Shown here: piece by piece, positions 59,301-64,000 of the stretch
Layout: each line of letters starts with the position of its first letter
Numbering within the stretch: position 1 is the stretch's first letter
Origin: Nemertoderma westbladi
Taxonomy: Eukaryota > Xenacoelomorpha > Nemertodermatida > Nemertodermatidae
Reading direction: 5' to 3'
Assembly: GCA_032718475.1 (NCBI GenBank)
Contig: JAUCBJ010005383.1
Coordinates: 1 to 64,000, forward strand
Length of the DNA stretch: 64,000 bases
The notes under the pieces: generated by a model
The model's input: the letters and a program-made list of their open reading frames with translations, nothing else
Database searches by the model: none
What the model was told of the DNA's origin: nothing
Made by a program: the position numbers and the translations under genes

Positions 59301-60237
59301 ATGCGTTTTAAATATAATCCAGATTTTTTTCTAAAAAATGTTCTAGAACAAAAAATATTTGTTCTAGAACATAATTTTTTTTAAAAATGAATAGCTAACA
59401 TGTTCTGGAACATTTTCTATACAAATAGTAAAAAGAACTAGAGCTACTACAAAATATTTATAGAGGGGAGTAGGATATCGGAACCAGTGTTGAAAGTACT
59501 AGCTAAACCTATCTAAAACACTAGCTACCATAAATTTGTTTATCTTGCTTAACGAGGAGGCTTCAATTACGTCCGTTGACCAAATTGCAGCAAATGAAAA
59601 TTTATAGAACTCTCCCCATATCAAAATATCAAATTGTTGTAAAAAAAAATCGTGCCCCCAGTCACCGCCCCCAGTTAACTCGATGGCATGGCCTTGTATA
59701 TAGTACGCCTTGATCGAGACACAGTTATAATTTGCAATGTTGCAATTAGTGATGTTTTGATGGAGTCTGTAATGTTGTATGCCTAATAACTAAAACTGAC
59801 AAGGCTTTGGAAATGTACCATAGTTTATAAAAATTACCCTGTTCTACAGTCGTCAATGTCGTGGTTAGTGCCAAATAAAATTAACGAGTGATTCGAGGCG
59901 ATTTTGAATTTATTCGAAGTTTTTTACAATATAAAAAAAAAAAAAAACTGAGTGGTTAAGAATATCAGTATGTTCCCAAACCGTAAAATTCAATTCAAAT
60001 TCAATAAATGTTTCATTTAGATTCTTACCTGTAAGCAAATTGTTGAACTTTGAGTTTTATTTCTTGTATCAAAGAGGAAATATCGAAATTATTAGTCGCA
60101 TGTTGCTTTACCAGAGGTCCAATCATATTATACTTAATGGCCTTGAGGGCGTTAGAGGCCAATCGTTCTCCAGTCCATTCAACTGTTCTCTTAAACGACG
60201 GTGGATGGCATAAGAACAAACTTTGCTCCAACCTCAG
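34675..60237 (-). CDS. CDAN1: Codanin-1 (CDAN1), partial, three exons in window
   Basis: Codanin-1 binds the histone chaperone ASF1 and is mutated in congenital dyserythropoietic anaemia I. The window holds part of its C-terminal half on the minus strand. Exon 60029-60237 encodes LCHPPSFKRTVEWTGERL, close to the vertebrate segment with FSLCQPP and RRTVEF. Exon 36702-36915 encodes FCDERAATVLHNMLPQDTS. The first ends with two bases of a codon and the second starts with one, so they join in frame across 23,113 bp. A third region (about 35331-34675) resembles the following part of the family. Upstream exons lie outside the window. The assignment rests on remembered family sequence, not a search. 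Confidence 0.82.
35351..35781. other. CDAN1 intron sequence, no feature seen
   Basis: AT-rich, with a G run near 35406-35419. A word GTAACGCTGCAAAGTACTAC near 35704 recurs in diverged form at 36580. No exon was recognised, though a small one could be missed. Confidence 0.4.
35782..36053 (+). mobile_element. tRNA-derived SINE
   Basis: The head resembles a class II (Ser/Leu) tRNA, with A box TGTCCGAGTGGATAC and B box GGTTCGAATCC. The body has GTGTCCCTAGGCAAGACACT and ATAATGGGAACCTGGC, a central domain shared by several metazoan SINE superfamilies. The tail has GAAAAGCGCTATATCAAT followed by (ATT)n. There is a duplicated GGATACGGC in the D-arm region. The family name is not assigned. Confidence 0.85.
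36054..36701. other. CDAN1 intron, no feature recognised
   Basis: AT-rich sequence between the SINE and the CDAN1 exon at 36702. No coding segment or terminal repeats were seen. Confidence 0.4.
36702..36915 (-). CDS. CDAN1: CDAN1 internal exon
   Basis: Acceptor TTTTTGCTAG and donor GAGCTTGAG then GTGAGT, both on the minus strand. Length is 214 bp: one base completing the preceding codon plus 71 codons (FCDERAATVL to DDRITELE). It is helical and charged, as expected for this region of codanin-1. It ends in phase 0. Only 207 bp separate it from the start codon of the divergent CFAP97D gene. Confidence 0.85.
37123..37236 (+). CDS. CFAP97D1: CFAP97D exon 1
   Basis: 38 codons from ATG to a donor ATG-GTGAGT, phase 0. 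It includes FRGEFTNYPDGLLGKLEL. An alternative reading starts at the acceptor-like TTCTTTCAG at about 37141-37149. Confidence 0.65.
37123..56655 (+). CDS. CFAP97D1: CFAP97D-type axonemal protein, five exons, nested in a CDAN1 intron
   Basis: Exons 37123-37236, 44191-44312, 50267-50413, 55024-55245 and 55761-56655 join with every phase matching (0, 2, 2, 2) to give about 499 residues. Exons 1-4 carry the KIAA1430/CFAP97 domain: NAAPRIDSRL, then ERNKKRIEKHN, LEMYENL, IDHRNDY, and the core EKENRALLRRLINATP before KLAKDW. CFAP97 (Hemingway-related) proteins are axonemal and needed for cilia or sperm flagella. The vertebrate D1 protein is about 160 residues; this one has a long basic, disordered tail (exons 4-5) rich in SRD repeats. 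Introns 1-3 are mostly minisatellite. The start at 37123 (second ATG at 37129) is likely, but a 5' UTR exon is possible. Confidence 0.78.
37285..40333. repeat. 33-bp minisatellite in CFAP97D intron 1, about 92 copies
   Basis: Unit of 33 bp: ATTACAGTAGTATGGAATAA then CTGGTGTGAATCT. Variants are TTAATAT, GTATCT and GAATAT at the unit end. It starts about 50 bp after the exon 1 donor. Each unit carries ATTACAG, an acceptor-like word. The 1082-codon frame on the minus strand is a repeat artefact. Larger blocks repeat (38000-38300 resembles 38620-38900). Confidence 0.97.
40405..40426. repeat. Target-site duplication, left copy
   Basis: AGCTGTAAGTCT then TATAATCGGA matches the right copy at 41649-41670 at 21 of 22 positions. 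It brackets the LINE insertion. Confidence 0.85.
40427..41648 (-). mobile_element. 5'-truncated LINE (APE-type RT clade) with target-site duplication
   Basis: A 1222-bp insertion, sense on the minus strand, ending in a (TAG)n-type tail (ATAGTAGTAG) at 40427. It encodes the RT palm: motif A FVDFFKAFDSV, motif B LQGDTLAPFLF, motif C LDFADDLGVLS, then the C-terminal region. Endonuclease and fingers are missing, so it is truncated at the 5' end. The frame is uninterrupted for about 390 codons, so the copy is fairly young. It could be RTE- or CR1-like; I do not assign the clade. It lies inside CFAP97D intron 1, antisense to that gene. Confidence 0.88.
40466..41648 (-). pseudogene. Partial reverse transcriptase frame of the LINE
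   Basis: An open frame runs from the truncation point to a stop near 40466. The apparent ATG upstream at 41695 lies outside the insertion, so its first 16 residues are flanking intron. Catalytic Asp residues of motifs A and C are intact, but the protein lacks its N-terminal half. Confidence 0.75.
41649..41670. repeat. Target-site duplication, right copy
   Basis: AGCTGTAAGTCT then AATAATCGGA; one mismatch with the left copy. Confidence 0.85.
41730..41800 (-). mobile_element. Remnant of the dispersed CTGTAACCTG element
   Basis: The reverse complement reads TTATTGCTTTGGTT, then CACTGTAACCTGCTCCT. The same arrangement occurs at 55466-55530, and in part at 12676-12730 and 61720-61770 (minus sense). 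Confidence 0.45.
41877..44151. repeat. 35-bp minisatellite in CFAP97D intron 1, about 65 copies
   Basis: Unit of 35 bp: GGTTTACAATCTCCAGCGTA then GTAGGCTTTATCGTA. Variants are CCCGCG, CCGGCG, GATTTATCG and TATGATT. The run 41880-42240 recurs at about 42240-42600, showing block duplication. It ends 40 bp before the acceptor of exon 2. Confidence 0.97.
44191..44312 (+). CDS. CFAP97D1: CFAP97D exon 2
   Basis: Acceptor TTAATTTCTATTTAG and donor CT-GTGAGT. It has 40 codons plus two bases, translating LHNAAPRIDSRLSPVF and ending RIEKHN. Its sequence fits the N-terminal part of the KIAA1430 domain. It is sandwiched between two arrays, with only 40 bp on the left and about 8 bp on the right. Confidence 0.78.
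44320..48143. repeat. 64-bp minisatellite in CFAP97D intron 2, about 59 copies
   Basis: Unit of 64 bp: AATGTAAATGTAACAATTAG, TCTGTCATTGAGACCACACA, ACGTGTCATTGTTCCACATA, AACT. Five internal linkers with ATTAAGTGAGACACTCCCAG occur near 44525, 46160, 46706, 46926 and 47342. A related sequence, ATTAAGTGAGACACTCCCC, is the unique flank at about 48173. Confidence 0.97.
48144..48603. other. CFAP97D intron 2, no feature recognised
   Basis: AT-rich single-copy-looking sequence; no exon or repeat identified other than the array-flank word near 48173. Confidence 0.4.
48604..48897. mobile_element. MITE-like element with GGTTTACACG ends
   Basis: The left end GGTTTACACGTGGCAACTTT pairs with the right end, AAAAGTTGCCACG plus CCGTGTAAACC. 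Internal words GCAACTT recur in both orientations. There is no coding capacity. Superfamily and target-site duplication are not resolved. Confidence 0.65.
49130..49385 (-). mobile_element. LINE 3'-end fragment D, minus sense
   Basis: (ACT)n followed by GGTCGGCATGCTGCAATGCA matches the LINE tail. Further right are GATTATCCGCATCTTCAAGG and CCTTTAAGATGCGTCCCAAG. It is diverged, with an internal insertion near 49185-49270. Confidence 0.65.
49390..49995 (+). mobile_element. LINE 3'-end fragment C, plus sense
   Basis: Encodes decayed LINE C-terminus: RIWKSHRIKRNLNVGLF, MLRRVHCVKYN then a stop, and later CATGACATTCTTGAGACGC-type sequence. It ends GCCGATAAATAGTAGTAG. It faces fragment D in inverted orientation. 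Confidence 0.75.
49996..50266. other. CFAP97D intron 2, end
   Basis: A plus-strand frame here (DLYVWVAVPNSLW) is protein-like but has no flanking splice sites that fit the gene phase, so I leave it uncalled. It ends with TTTTGTATTTCACCAG, the exon 3 acceptor. Confidence 0.4.
50267..50413 (+). CDS. CFAP97D1: CFAP97D exon 3
   Basis: One base plus 48 codons plus two bases. It translates EMYENLVRLSKKDSNIDHRN through ARTEKENRALLR, the core of the KIAA1430 domain. The donor is GAGAAG-GTAAGC. The last 28 bp of the exon are the first copy of the downstream 45-bp repeat. Reading past this donor meets TAA at once. Confidence 0.8.
50386..51854 (+). repeat. 45-bp minisatellite duplicating an exon end and its 5' splice site, about 32 copies
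   Basis: Unit of 45 bp: ACAAAGAAAACCGGGCACTG, TTGAGAAGGTAAGTGG, TACAATGGG. The first copy is the 3' end of CFAP97D exon 3. Nearly every unit keeps AAGGTAAGT or AAGGTAAGC; exceptions are GACGGTAAGT near 51265 and the last unit (AAGGTTGTA). One unit near 51200 has lost an A, and two read TTTAGAAGG. In the exon frame every unit has an in-frame TAA. The long frames seen here (266 codons plus, 320-526 codons minus) are artefacts. Confidence 0.97.
51879..55015. repeat. 41-bp minisatellite with 29-bp short form, at the end of CFAP97D intron 3
   Basis: Unit of 41 bp: GACGAACAACTCGTCGAACT, GTAATGTACACTGGTTGTTA, T. A 29-bp form lacks 12 bp between the two CGAAC words (for example 52085, and several in a row at 52365-52470). 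About 80 copies. It runs to within 8 bp of the acceptor TATTGTTACAG. The standard unit has no AG on the plus strand. Confidence 0.97.
55024..55245 (+). CDS. CFAP97D1: CFAP97D exon 4
   Basis: Acceptor TTGTTATTGTTACAG. One base plus 73 codons plus two bases, with donor TACAA-GTAAGT. It translates LINATPIINNQKLAKDWARN, then a basic helical stretch (KKMNEQIKERRREKK). The first base completes the AGG codon started in exon 3. Confidence 0.8.
55353..55374. repeat. Homopolymer G run
   Basis: About 20 G on the plus strand within CFAP97D intron 4. Confidence 0.85.
55399..55588. mobile_element. 190-bp MITE-like element in CFAP97D intron 4
   Basis: The left end GGGGAAATTGGATGCAAAT and right end ATTTGCGTCCAGTTTCCCCC are inverted repeats with two differences, both C-to-T. 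Inside are TTTATTGTTTTGGTTA and ACTGTAACCTGATCCT, shared with other dispersed copies in the window. Confidence 0.65.
55761..56655 (+). CDS. CFAP97D1: CFAP97D exon 5, disordered tail
   Basis: Acceptor TTTTAATTTGCAG; one base plus 297 codons and TAA. The phase fits exon 4. The tail is very basic and repetitive, with degenerate SGQMSRDVK-like units, then four ARCSRD motifs in a 33-bp tandem repeat (56390-56510) whose DNA carries TCACGTGAT. It ends in an acidic segment (LDEEDIEGDNEG). No known domain is seen. Confidence 0.72.
56656..56899. other. 3' flank of CFAP97D
   Basis: Presumed 3' UTR; AT-rich with a (TATG)n microsatellite at about 56779-56798. No AATAAA was noticed close to the stop. Confidence 0.4.
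56900..57095 (+). mobile_element. Dispersed repeat with GTGTGTCGGAAGCC
   Basis: GTCAGTGTGTCGGAAGCC, then TTAACTGCCTGTTCCTTGAA and CACAGAGT, then AGCCAATAAACGC. The same order appears inverted at about 9180-9265, and the first word recurs at 63933-63951. The nature of the element is unknown. Confidence 0.5.
57096..58592. repeat. 36-bp CpG-rich minisatellite, about 41 copies
   Basis: Unit of 36 bp: CACTTGGTGGTCTCCACGGT then ACTTCATATAGCGCGC. Variants are CACAGT, TTCGTATAGAGC and ATATCGCGC. Each unit carries GCGCGC, so CpG is dense. Frames above 500 codons on both strands come from the unit being 12 codons without stops. Confidence 0.97.
58593..58899. other. CDAN1 intron, no feature recognised
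   Basis: Mixed-composition sequence between the 36-bp array and the foldback element; no exon seen on either strand. Confidence 0.4.
58900..59716. mobile_element. Foldback element, about 0.82 kb near-perfect palindrome
   Basis: The left arm from AAGGCGTACTATACAAGGCC and the right arm ending TAGTACGCCTT are inverted copies through the whole length, meeting in A/T-rich sequence near 59245. Matched words include GGACGTAATTGAAGCCTCCT on the left and AGGAGGCTTCAATTACGTCC on the right. The right arm has a short extra CCCCCAGT(CACCG) duplication. There is no coding capacity. Confidence 0.85.
59717..60028. other. CDAN1 intron, donor side
   Basis: AT-rich, with an A run near 59934-59946. It ends at the minus-strand donor CAG-GTAAGA (60028-60023). 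No other feature. Confidence 0.4.
60029..60237 (-). CDS. CDAN1: CDAN1 internal exon
   Basis: Minus-strand acceptor TTTATTGCAG and donor CAG-GTAAGA. 69 codons plus two bases. It translates LRLEQSLFLCHPPSFKRTVE, GERLASNALKAIKYNM, then a helical stretch to QQFAY. This is the most recognisable codanin-1 segment in the window. The upstream exon should start beyond the minus-strand side; none was recognised in 60238-64000. Confidence 0.88.
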
Positions 60238-60425
60238 CTGCAATAAACATATAAAAAACTATTTAAGAAAATAAATGGTGTTCATATATGCTGCCATGGT
60301 AAACATACTAAAGTTATACTTAGAGGATGCACTACTGTCACTCATCCCCACCCCTCAGGATGCCAGCTAACCCCACATGATTATTTGGAGTTGCTATTGT
60401 ATTGTAGTAGTATACTTTATTTGTT

Positions 60426-60505
60426 GGGCCCATGTGAAGAATACAGACTTTCAGACTGGTTAGAAAAGCCTGCCTATGTAACCTGCTCCTTTCCCTAAAA
60501 AAAAT
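60426..60505. mobile_element. Partial copy of the CCCATGTGAAGAATAC element
   Basis: GGGCCCATGTGAAGAATAC and, 40 bp on, GTAACCTGCTCCTTTCCCTA. These combine the end unit of the 11.9-kb element with the word seen in the 41.7-kb and 55.5-kb elements. Confidence 0.55.
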
Positions 60506-61443
60506 GGTGAAATTAATTTGCATGATTTGTATTGTTTAATACTCGTACCGGTATTTCTATTATTATACTCAGATTATGCTGTTATGTATAATAAAAGTAT
60601 TGATTGAGAAAACCATGTTTATCTAAAATCTTTACAATTTTTGGGGAAATTTTTCCCGTCTTTTTTCCCGCTATTTCCCCGAGGAGACCGGGGAATTTGT
60701 GAAAAATATCAGAGTTTTTTCATACATAGAGGTACGATGCAGTACGCCAACGGGGTAATGAATATTCGAAAAAATTTTTTGAATAGGCTAAAGATTGTGA
60801 AAAAAATTTCCCGTATTTTTTCCCGGTTTTCTTCCCGATATTGTATTATTCCGTGTTTTCCCACCAGACAAGTGTTTTAGGCACATGTGTTTTTTAGCGT
60901 TTCAGTGCCCCCCAAACCGGAAATTCCCGTATCTATAGCTATTATTATTGTTATAATAGCTATAGGTAATATTACTACAGTATGTGTTACAGTAGCTAAT
61001 GGTTTTTATATCGCAAATAATAATGCTGTGCTAATGGTTTATTTAATAAGGGAAGTAGTGGTAGTATTTTTGAAAAATTTAATTTTAAAACAAGAGTTCA
61101 GTAATAAATAAATAAATAAAAATACTGTTTAAGTATTATTACACCATAACATCTCCCTTATTACAACAATCTCATATACAGTAGCTCAATATGGGTTTTC
61201 TTAGTATCGAACTAGCTCAAGTTCGTGTGCTGCGCGACGCCCCACTAACGTGTACTGTAAAGAAAGGCATTATAATTGTTTAAAAGGGTCGATTTGAACG
61301 TGAAAAATCTCTACATTGTGTTAATAAATTCTGCGAGCTACCCTCACATTTTTAGGTCCGCATAGCGAGATCACTAGTATTCACTCAGTTGTTGGTATTA
61401 TTGTTAATCTCCAGTTGGGTCAATCGCCGATATTGAATAGTAT
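60506..61443. other. CDAN1 intron side or upstream, no gene recognised
   Basis: Repeated TTTCCCG and TTCCCCG words in both orientations at 60645-60840 hint at a decayed inverted-repeat element. The rest is AT-rich. No coding exon was recognised on either strand. Confidence 0.4.
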
Positions 61444-61943
61444 TGTGATGCTCGGTGGAGCCCTCTAGTAGTGCCTGTAGATTTCTATTTACCTCCAACA
61501 CCAGGTGGGAATCCGCCTGAACACCTCGCTGCTAACCTCTCGTGTGTGGCAGACACTGGGGAACAGGTGACTCCGGTTACTACCGCCATGGGACTTTCCC
61601 CCAGGGTCTGCATTCCGCGACCCAGAATACCCCCTAACTGGCCCATGTGAAGAATACCAGACTTTCTGCCGTTATATTTCACTTTGCATAGTTACCCCCA
61701 TGTGAAAAATACAAGGTTTTCACCAAAAACACAGGTTACAGAAGGGCTAAATCTAACCAAAACAATAAACGAATTAGTATATGTACAGGTTATAAGACAG
61801 AATAAGCGCTATAAAACACTTAATAAAAATAAATTAAAAAAAAATCTTCATAATAATATAAAATTCCAATAGAAAGTCGAACGAAAAGTGAAATCCTGGT
61901 ATTCTTCACATGGGGTAAACTGCAAAGTGAAATATACTAATAT
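61444..61943. mobile_element. Non-autonomous inverted-repeat element, copy 2
   Basis: Matches 11873-12890 over both flanks but has a single terminal unit at the left (about 61640-61695). At the right it carries a full inverted unit, CTGGTATTCTTCACATGGGG then TAAACTGCAAAGTGAAATAT. This copy shows the unexpanded state of the element. Confidence 0.75.
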
Positions 61944-63815
61944 ACAGCAGAACGTCTGGCTGTATACATCACATTGGCCGTGTTATACAGCATAACGTCT
62001 GGCTGTATACATCACATTGGCCGTGTTATACAGCATAACGTCTGGCTGTATACATCACATTGGCCGTGTTATACAGCATAACGTCTGGCTGTATACATCA
62101 CATTGGCCGTGTTATACAGCATAACGTCTGGCTGTATACATCACATTGGCCGTGTTACACAGCAGAACGTCGGCTGTATACATCACATTGATCGTGTTAT
62201 ACAGCATAACGTCTGGCTGTATACATCACATTGATCGTGTTATACAGCATAACGTCTGTCTGTATACATCACATTGATCGTGTTATACAGCAGAACGTCG
62301 GCTGTATACATCACATTGGCCGTGTTATACAGCAGAACGTCTGGCTGTATACATCACATTGATCGTGTTATACAGCATAACGTCTGGCTGTATACATCAC
62401 ATTGATCGTGTTATACAGCATAACGTCTGTCTGTATACATCACATTGATCGTGTTATACAGCAGAACGTCGGCTGTATACATCACATTGGCCGTGTTATA
62501 CAGCAGAACGTCGGCTGTATACATCACATTGGCCGTGTTATACAGCATAACGTCTGGCTGTATACATCACATTGGCCGTGTTATACAGCAGAACGTCGGC
62601 TGTATACATCACATTGGCCGTGTTATACAGCAGAATGTCGGCTGTATACATCACATTGGTCGTATTATACAGCATAACGTCTGGCTGTATACATCACATT
62701 GGCCGTGTTATACAGCATAACGTCTGGCTGTATACATCACATTGGCCCTGTTATACAGCATAACGTCTGGCTGTATACATCACATTGGCCGTGTTATACA
62801 GCAGAACGTCGGCTGTATACATCACATTGGCCGTGTTATACAGCATAACGTCTGGCTGTATACATCACATTGGCCGTGTTATACAGCATAACGTCTGGCT
62901 GTATACATCACATTGGCCGTGTTATACAGCAGAACGTCGGCTGTATACATCACATTGGCCGTGTTATACAGCATAACGTCTGGCTGTATACATCACATTG
63001 GCCGTGTTATACAGCATAACGTCTGGCTGTATACATCACATTGGCCGTGTTATACAGCATAACGTCGGCTGTATATATCACATTGGCCGTGTTATACAGC
63101 ATAACGTCTGGCTGTATACATCACATTGGCCGTGTTATACAGCAGAACGTCGGCTGTATACATCACATTGGCCGTGTTATACAGCATAACGTCTGGCTGT
63201 ATACATCACATTGGCCGTGTTATACAGCATAACGTCTGGCTGTATACATCACATTGGCCGTGTTATACAGCATAACGTCGGCTGTATACATCACATTGGC
63301 CGTGTTATACAGCAGAACGTCGGCTGTATAAATCACATTGGCCGTGTTATACAGCATAACGTCTGGCTGTATACATCACATTGGCCGTGTTATACAGCAT
63401 AACGTCTGGCTGTATACATCACATTGGCCGTGTTATACAGCATAACGTCTGGCTGCATACATCACATTGGCCGTGTTAAACAGCAGAACGTCGGCTGTAT
63501 ACATCACATTGGCCGTGTTATACAGCATAACGTCTGGCTGTATACATCACATTGGCCGTGTTATACAGCAGAACGTCGGCTGTATACATCACATTGGCCG
63601 TGTTATACAGCATAACGTCTGGCTGTATACATCACATTGGCCGTGTTATACAGCAGAACGTCGGCTGTATACATCACATTGGCCGTGTTATACAGCAGAA
63701 CGTCGGCTGTATACATCACATTGGCCGTGTTATACAGCAGAACGTCTGGCTGTATACATCACATTGGCCGTGTTATACAGCATAACGTCTGGCTGTATAC
63801 ATCACATTGGCCGTG
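61944..63815. repeat. 42/43-bp minisatellite, about 44 copies
   Basis: Unit: CAGCATAACGTCTGGCTGTA, TACATCACATTGGCCGTGTT, ATA. A 42-bp form reads CAGCAGAACGTCGGCTG. The two forms alternate in patterns that repeat. It starts immediately at the end of element copy 2. Repeated 63-codon frames are artefacts. Confidence 0.96.
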
Positions 63816-64000
63816 TGGTGAGCAAGGCCATTGTGTGAGCATCAGTATTGTAATAGATTGTAATAAGCTGCAAAGTTTACTTATATAATTATACTATACT
63901 AAACATCCAAAAGTCTGGGTGTGTTTCAGTCAGTCTGTGTGTCGGAAGCCAATTAATAAAACCATCATTAGAAAATGAAAATTGTTTGCTGAGCCTGAGA
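63816..64000. other. End of window, dispersed repeat
   Basis: Contains CAGTCTGTGTGTCGGAAGCC, related to 56925 and (inverted) about 9240. No gene seen. Confidence 0.45.

Overview
The window is nuclear DNA of a ciliated or flagellated animal, probably a marine invertebrate. The evidence is spliced genes of animal families (a DRAM-family membrane protein, codanin-1, and a CFAP97-domain axonemal protein), non-LTR retrotransposons of at least two clades, a tRNA-derived SINE, and small inverted-repeat elements. I cannot name the phylum from the sequence alone. Nothing points to a bacterium, plasmid or virus.

About 60% of the window (roughly 38 of 64 kb) is tandem repeat. There are at least thirteen sequence-unrelated minisatellites, most with units of 15-64 bp. 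Left to right: a 44-bp array (0.8-4.4 kb); an unrecognised small gene or gene remnant (4.5-5.5 kb); a decayed R2-like retrotransposon on the minus strand (5.8-8.65 kb); a 22-bp palindromic-unit array (10.9-11.6 kb); an inverted-repeat element whose terminal unit has expanded into a 53-bp array (11.9-12.9 kb); a 15.7-kb array of about 400 copies of a 39-bp unit (13.8-29.5 kb); the two-exon DRAM-family gene (29.99-31.35 kb, plus); a G/C-rich inverted-repeat element (32.0-32.97 kb); a LINE fragment and a 15-bp array (33.4-34.5 kb); then two overlapping genes on opposite strands.

The minus-strand gene is codanin-1 (CDAN1). Two exons, 60029-60237 and 36702-36915, splice in perfect phase across an intron of 23,113 bp. 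A further 3' exon lies at about 34675-35331. Inside that one intron, on the plus strand, is a complete five-exon gene of the CFAP97D type (37123-56655, about 499 residues). All its exon junctions agree in phase. Its first three introns are almost wholly minisatellite: 33-bp and 35-bp arrays plus a LINE in intron 1, a 64-bp array in intron 2, and 45-bp and 41-bp arrays in intron 3.

The most striking feature is the 45-bp array. It begins inside the 3' end of CFAP97D exon 3 and repeats the exon end plus its 5' splice site (GAGAAG then GTAAGT) about 32 times. The same intron ends in a 3.1-kb array whose standard unit contains no AG dinucleotide on the sense strand, up to the acceptor AG. The right end of the window holds a 36-bp CpG-rich array, a 0.8-kb foldback palindrome, a second copy of the 11.9-kb element, and a 42/43-bp array.

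Many very long open frames cross the arrays on both strands. They arise because units are multiples of three or lack stops, and they are not annotated as genes.
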